Under the pieces are notes generated by a model. That model saw nothing but the letters and a program-made list of their open reading frames with translations. It searched no databases and was not told where the DNA came from. From Kribbella sp. VKM Ac-2569 (GTDB taxonomy: Bacteria; Actinomycetota; Actinomycetes; Propionibacteriales; Kribbellaceae), in the NCBI RefSeq assembly GCF_004216905.1, contig NZ_SGXJ01000002.1:806001-870000 (forward strand): DNA of 64,000 nucleotides, written 5' to 3'. This document shows, piece by piece, positions 60,959 through 64,000 of the stretch. The stretch's first letter is position 1. Each line of letters starts with the position of its first letter. A program made the translations under genes and the position numbers.

Positions 60959-61285
60959 GTGACGGAGGAGCAGGAGCCGGCCAAGGAGCGCACGGACAAG
61001 AAGCGCACCGACCCGACCAGCCAACTCGCCCGCGGCGAACTGGTGCACGCCGAGGTCAAGCCGCTCGACCTGTCCGGCATCCCCAGCGTGATCACCGGTA
61101 TCGCGATCTGGGCCGTCTCGTTCGTCGTACTCTTCATCTTCCGCGGCCGCCTCGAGGACGACGGCCTCGACTGGTGGCTCTGGGTCCCGGTCGCCGGCTT
61201 CGGCCTCGGCCTCATCGGCCTCTGGTACTGCAAACACCGCTGGACCGCCATCCAAGCCGGCCACCGCCCCGCCACCGAAGACTGA
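60959..61285 (+). CDS. DUF2530 membrane protein
   Basis: A 108-residue protein with a charged N-terminus (TEEQEPAKERTDKKRTDPTS), the conserved VKPLDLSGIPSVITGIAIWA segment, and two membrane helices ending in GLIGLWYCKHRW. It matches the actinobacterial DUF2530 family. The GTG start is at 60959. It is divergent from the purine permease and probably co-regulated with it; molecular function is unknown. Confidence 0.88.
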   Translation: MTEEQEPAKERTDKKRTDPTSQLARGELVHAEVKPLDLSGIPSVITGIAIWAVSFVVLFIFRGRLEDDGLDWWLWVPVAGFGLGLIGLWYCKHRWTAIQAGHRPATED

Positions 61286-61499
61286 CCCGCACTGGGTCCT
61301 GAGCACCCCCCACCGTCCGCCCACCACCCGGCGAGCAGACGACCGGTTATCCCGCTCTCCTGTCCGATGTGTGGGTGGTGATCACCCGATCCGGGGTCGT
61401 GCAACAGGCACTGGTGGGTCGGCACCTGGTGCCACCACCGCCTATCCCCACACCCCCCGACAGTGGCGCCCGTCTCCACCCACCGCGTCCCGGGGGCAG

Positions 61500-61622
61500 G
61501 GCTCCCCAGTACGGGTTTGTGATCCTCCCCAAACCAGTTTGAGGAGGATCACCTGCCGTTTCCGGGGTGCACGGCTCCCCAATCCCGGACGAAATGGCCC
61601 CCAAACCGGTTTGGGGACCAAC
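61500..61622. repeat. imperfect tandem duplication with CCAAAC/GTTTGG palindromes
   Basis: Two units of about 75-80 bp share the order CCGGGG, GGCTCCCCA, then a palindrome. The palindromes are the 30-bp near-perfect one at 61521-61550 (ends GATCCTCC/GGAGGATC) and the perfect 18-bp CCCCAAACCGGTTTGGGG (61599-61616). Confidence 0.65.
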
Positions 61623-61796
61623 GGCAGCGAGGGGTTTTCGGGTGGTGGTCAGCTTGACGGGTAGAGCACCGTCGAGACGCCATGCGCGCGACCACAGTCA
61701 CGCTCAGGTGCACTACCCAGCCACCCGAACCTCCTGTCCGAAAGCACGTGCGCCTCACCGCACCACCGCAACCACCCACACATCAGTCACAAGAGC

Positions 61797-61866
61797 GGTT
61801 ATCCCCGCGGGTTATGGGTTCTCTACTGCTACGCGAGGGGAGAACCCTGCACGCGACGGGATAACC
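61797..61866. repeat. nested inverted repeat 1
   Basis: Outer arms GGTTATCCC (61797-61805) and GGGATAACC (61858-61866); inner arms GGGTTCTC (61816-61823) and GAGAACCC (61840-61847). All are perfect. Confidence 0.65.
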
Positions 61867-61912
61867 CCAGCCCTCCCTGACGGTGCTCATCACACTCCGA
61901 TGCGCAGAACGC

Positions 61913-61988
61913 CCACGACTCGACGGGGCGGGACGCGCCGACTGGCGCGCGGAACGAACTCTTTGTCCGGGATCACGCCGAGTCGTGG
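61913..61988. repeat. nested inverted repeat 2 (CCACGACTCG arms)
   Basis: Outer arms CCACGACTCG (61913-61922) and CGAGTCGTGG (61979-61988); inner CGCGCC-gact-GGCGCG (61934-61949). All are perfect. Confidence 0.65.
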
Positions 61989-62012
61989 AGTTTGGTTGGA
62001 CCCGCGGAACCG

Positions 62013-62059
62013 CGAGTCGTGGATCGAGGTTGCCTTTGGCCACCGACATCCACGACTCG
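62013..62059. repeat. nested inverted repeat 3 (same arms, opposite order)
   Basis: CGAGTCGTGGAT (62013-62024) and ATCCACGACTCG (62048-62059), perfect 12-bp arms. It uses the same motif as element 2; a fifth, degenerate copy, CCACGACTTG, is at 62104. Confidence 0.65.
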
Positions 62060-62123
62060 GGAACAGCGGCGACCGTTCGCAGCCCACCGCGCGGTGTTCA
62101 CAGCCACGACTTGTGGCCGGCAG

Positions 62124-62906
62124 TCAGTCCTCAGGTTGGGTTAGTTCGAGGGTGTCGTAGCCGGTGGTGTCGAAGGCGTGGTCGGGGGTGGGGGGTTCGG
62201 CCAGGTCGATGGTGGAGTCGGAGTGGGCGCCGCAGCCGTAGTCGTAGGCGACGACGCGGGCCTCGCCGGGGGCCATTTCGTTGGCGCAGACGCCGAAGGC
62301 CTGGCCGAGGCTGTCGGCGAGGCGGATCCAGTAGCCGCACGAGAAGCACTTGTACGGGACGGCCTGTGCGATCGGGGACGTCGGGCCGAACTCCCCGCCG
62401 TACCAGCGCTCGGCGGCGTCTTCACGCCCGTACGGCGAGAGCACGCGCTCGCGACCGAGGCCGAGCTCCTCGACCACCGTGAGCACGTCCTCCGGCGCGT
62501 CGGCGGTGTCGGTGAACCCGGGCTCGAGGCGCGGGTCGTCGGCGTGGGTCGGGAACAGGTCGCCGGGCCGGAGATCGCCGGGCTGGACACGTTCCGACCA
62601 CGGGACCCACTCGGGTGCCACGACGGCCTCGCCGCCGGGCAGCATCACGACCTCGTTGACCGTGACGGTCTTGGCACGCGACGCACGGGTCACCGTGACG
62701 GCCCAGCGCCAGCCGCGGTACCCGGGGTGGGTGGACGCGAAGTAATGGGTGACGAGGCGCTCGCCCTCGACCAGGTGACCGAGGTGCTCCCCGACCTGCG
62801 CGGCGCCGGCCTCGACGATCGCGGCCTCGCGGGCCGGTTCAATCGCCGCGACGCAGACGGCGTCGGGCTTCGCGCGTACCGCTTCCGGGCTTTTGACGGG
62901 AGTCAC
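62124..62906 (-). CDS. DUF3027 protein
   Basis: A 260-residue soluble protein of the actinobacterial DUF3027 family: DAVCVAAIEPAREAAIVEAG at the N-terminus, the tail-binding core HYFASTHPGYRGWRWAVTVT, and a C-terminal zinc-ribbon-like set (YKCFSCGYWIRL, CANEMAPGEARVV, YGCGAHSD). The start is uncertain; GTG at 62906 matches the short N-terminus of relatives, and GTGs at 62924 and 62954 are alternatives. Function is unknown. It is divergent from an MFS gene, a pairing I recall from other actinobacteria. Confidence 0.85.
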   Translation of the reverse strand: MTPVKSPEAVRAKPDAVCVAAIEPAREAAIVEAGAAQVGEHLGHLVEGERLVTHYFASTHPGYRGWRWAVTVTRASRAKTVTVNEVVMLPGGEAVVAPEWVPWSERVQPGDLRPGDLFPTHADDPRLEPGFTDTADAPEDVLTVVEELGLGRERVLSPYGREDAAERWYGGEFGPTSPIAQAVPYKCFSCGYWIRLADSLGQAFGVCANEMAPGEARVVAYDYGCGAHSDSTIDLAEPPTPDHAFDTTGYDTLELTQPED

Positions 62907-63023
62907 AATCGCCCATTCTCGCACGCCGGTCGCCGTACGCCGAACCGCCGTCACCTACCCGCGATCCGGTGCCGTTACGCGCGGTGCCTGCCGTCTGTCC
63001 CCGGTACGAGGCAGGATGGTTTC

Positions 63024-64000
63024 ATGCAACCCCGCGACCCGAACGCCTCCGGCGGCAAACGCGACGGCGACCCCGCCGTCGGAGGGCCGCGCTCGGACGC
63101 CGGGCCCGGCGCCACGCCCACCGGCAACGGCACGACGGGTGCCGGCCCAGGGAAAGCGGACGGGAAGTCTGCGGGCGAGCGGTTCAGCGATGCCCGGGAC
63201 CGGATGGGGACTGCCGGCAAGAAGGTCGGCCACGCCTCGAAGGTCGGCGCCGAAGGGGTTGCTTCGGCCTCCAAGAAGGCAGCTGAGGTCAGCGGCAAGG
63301 TCGGGCGCGCGACCGGGCGCCGGATCCGCGGCCTGACCAGCGCTCAAGGCGCCGGCGAATCAGGTCTGTCCCGGCTGATCGAGCTGGGTGCGGTGAACGC
63401 GGCAGGTGACACGGCGTTCGCGGTCTCGCTGGCAGGCACGGTGTTCTTCACCGTGCCGAGCGACCAGGCCCGCGACCGAGTAGCACTGTTCCTCCTGCTG
63501 ACAATGGCGCCGTTCGCCTTGATGGCGCCGCTGATCGGCCCGATCCTTGACCGGTTCCGGCACGGTCGCCGCTGGGCGATCGGCGCGACCCTCGGCGTCC
63601 GCGCGTTCCTGGTCTGGAGCCTGGCGTCGTCGATCTCCGGCCAGGGCTCCGCCTGGCTGTACCCGGCCGCCCTCGGCTGCCTCGTCGCATCCAAGGCGTA
63701 CGGCGTGACGCGCGCCTCCGCCGTACCGCGGCTGCTCCCCAAACAGATCTCGCTCGTCACGGCCAACTCCCGGATCTCGCTCGCAGGTGTCGCCGGTGCG
63801 ACCATCGGCGCCGGTATCGCCGCCGCGTTCGCCGCAATCGGCCCGCAGTGGTCGCTGCGCTGGGCCGCACTGGTGTACATCATCGGCCTGGTCCTCGCGA
63901 TACGCCTGCCCTCAGCGGTCGACTCCCCCGCCGACGAAGAAGTGACGGGTACGGCGGGACGGGACGCACGCCGCCGCGCGATCACCGCCGCGGTCGCTCG
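63024..64000 (+). CDS. MFS transporter (partial, 3' truncated)
   Basis: The first 325 codons of a transporter that runs off the right edge. An unusually long soluble N-terminus of about 110 residues, rich in Gly, Lys, Ala and Asp (GKADGKSAGERFSDARDRMG), contains repeated KVG-x-A-S-K units. Membrane segments then start at LIELGAVNAAGDTAFAVSLA with the MFS loop LIGPILDRFRHGRRWAIGAT. The ATG at 63024 is chosen; no strong ribosome site is seen. The substrate is unknown. Confidence 0.85.
   Translation, partial: MQPRDPNASGGKRDGDPAVGGPRSDAGPGATPTGNGTTGAGPGKADGKSAGERFSDARDRMGTAGKKVGHASKVGAEGVASASKKAAEVSGKVGRATGRRIRGLTSAQGAGESGLSRLIELGAVNAAGDTAFAVSLAGTVFFTVPSDQARDRVALFLLLTMAPFALMAPLIGPILDRFRHGRRWAIGATLGVRAFLVWSLASSISGQGSAWLYPAALGCLVASKAYGVTRASAVPRLLPKQISLVTANSRISLAGVAGATIGAGIAAAFAAIGPQWSLRWAALVYIIGLVLAIRLPSAVDSPADEEVTGTAGRDARRRAITAAVA

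Larger units (their letters stand above)
61286..62123. other. 838-bp gene-free, hairpin-dense region
   Basis: No frame here has a ribosome site, recognisable protein or consistent codon use. The stretch instead holds many inverted repeats: GGTGG-gtc-GGCACC-t-GGTGCC-a-CCACC (61413-61439), a tandem duplicated palindrome (61500-61622), three nested cruciform-type elements (61797-62059) and GCCAC-gactt-GTGGC (62103-62117). GGTTATCCC occurs at 61345 and 61797. It lies between the DUF2530 gene and the convergent DUF3027 gene. Confidence 0.7.

Noticed and set aside
61345..61870. GGTTATCCC motifs as DnaA boxes of a replication origin
   Set aside because: They do not match TTATCCACA or TTGTCCACA, and no dnaA, dnaN or AT-rich unwinding region is nearby.
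61567..62160. 197-codon plus-strand frame in the hairpin region
   Set aside because: No ribosome site, no recognisable protein, and it runs through several inverted repeats and into the DUF3027 gene on the other strand.

Overview
The window is high-GC DNA with dense, often overlapping genes and many GTG starts. Several families point to a mycothiol-producing, F420-using actinobacterium: mycothione reductase, an IdeR-type iron regulator with its boxes, DUF2530, DUF3027 and DUF4429 proteins, an F420-type LLM oxidoreductase, and sugar ABC transporters without their own ATPase. A Kribbella/Nocardioidaceae-like soil organism fits, but that placement is inference. I see no tRNA, rRNA, CRISPR array, insertion sequence or phage.

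Layout. 1-1.5 kb: a YtrA-type GntR regulator with ABC transporter genes. 1.7-3.7 kb: pabC-like and pabB (p-aminobenzoate branch of folate synthesis). 3.75-5.8 kb: a methyltransferase, an IdeR homologue with an upstream box, and a decayed photolyase. 5.8-8.1 kb: a second YtrA-GntR/ABC set. 8.1-10.8 kb: an amino-acid permease and HIT-like protein under a probable TetR regulator. 10.8-14.7 kb: an amino-sugar operon (ROK kinase, NagA-type deacetylase, PfkB kinase, class II aldolase). 14.8-22.2 kb: TetR with a hotdog protein; a three-gene membrane unit (small coiled-coil protein, SPFH protein, CGNR regulator); a stand-alone structured RNA with a 12-codon ORF; a divergent TetR/MMPL pair; pdxH. 22.2-29 kb: an asparagine-synthase-like protein, a citrate synthase paralogue, AraC, a phytanoyl-CoA-type dioxygenase and serC. 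29-35.4 kb: a hairpin-rich gap, an anchored propeller protein, a methyltransferase, a small HTH protein, an ArsR-like regulator and an MFS exporter.

35.6-47.8 kb is a carbohydrate-uptake island. It has two binding-protein/two-permease ABC systems without ATPases. Between them are an 843-residue cytoplasmic glycoside-hydrolase-like enzyme, an acyltransferase fused to a helical C-terminal domain, and a LacI regulator. Paired AACCGGTT palindromes precede the second transporter. 47.8-51.1 kb is EfeU-EfeO-DyP (iron uptake) behind strong IdeR-type boxes. The IdeR homologue in this window could control it.

51.2-64 kb carries thpR, a P-loop kinase/LLM oxidoreductase fusion, mycothione reductase, a DUF4429 protein, MFS-MarR, a membrane protein, a Dabb protein with TetR, an NCS2 purine permease with DUF2530, an 0.84-kb gene-free stretch packed with nested inverted repeats, DUF3027 and a truncated MFS gene.

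Two themes recur. Nearly every divergent promoter next to a regulator carries a good palindrome that can be assigned to it. Many gene ends carry long, sequence-diverse hairpins, some apparently related to one another.
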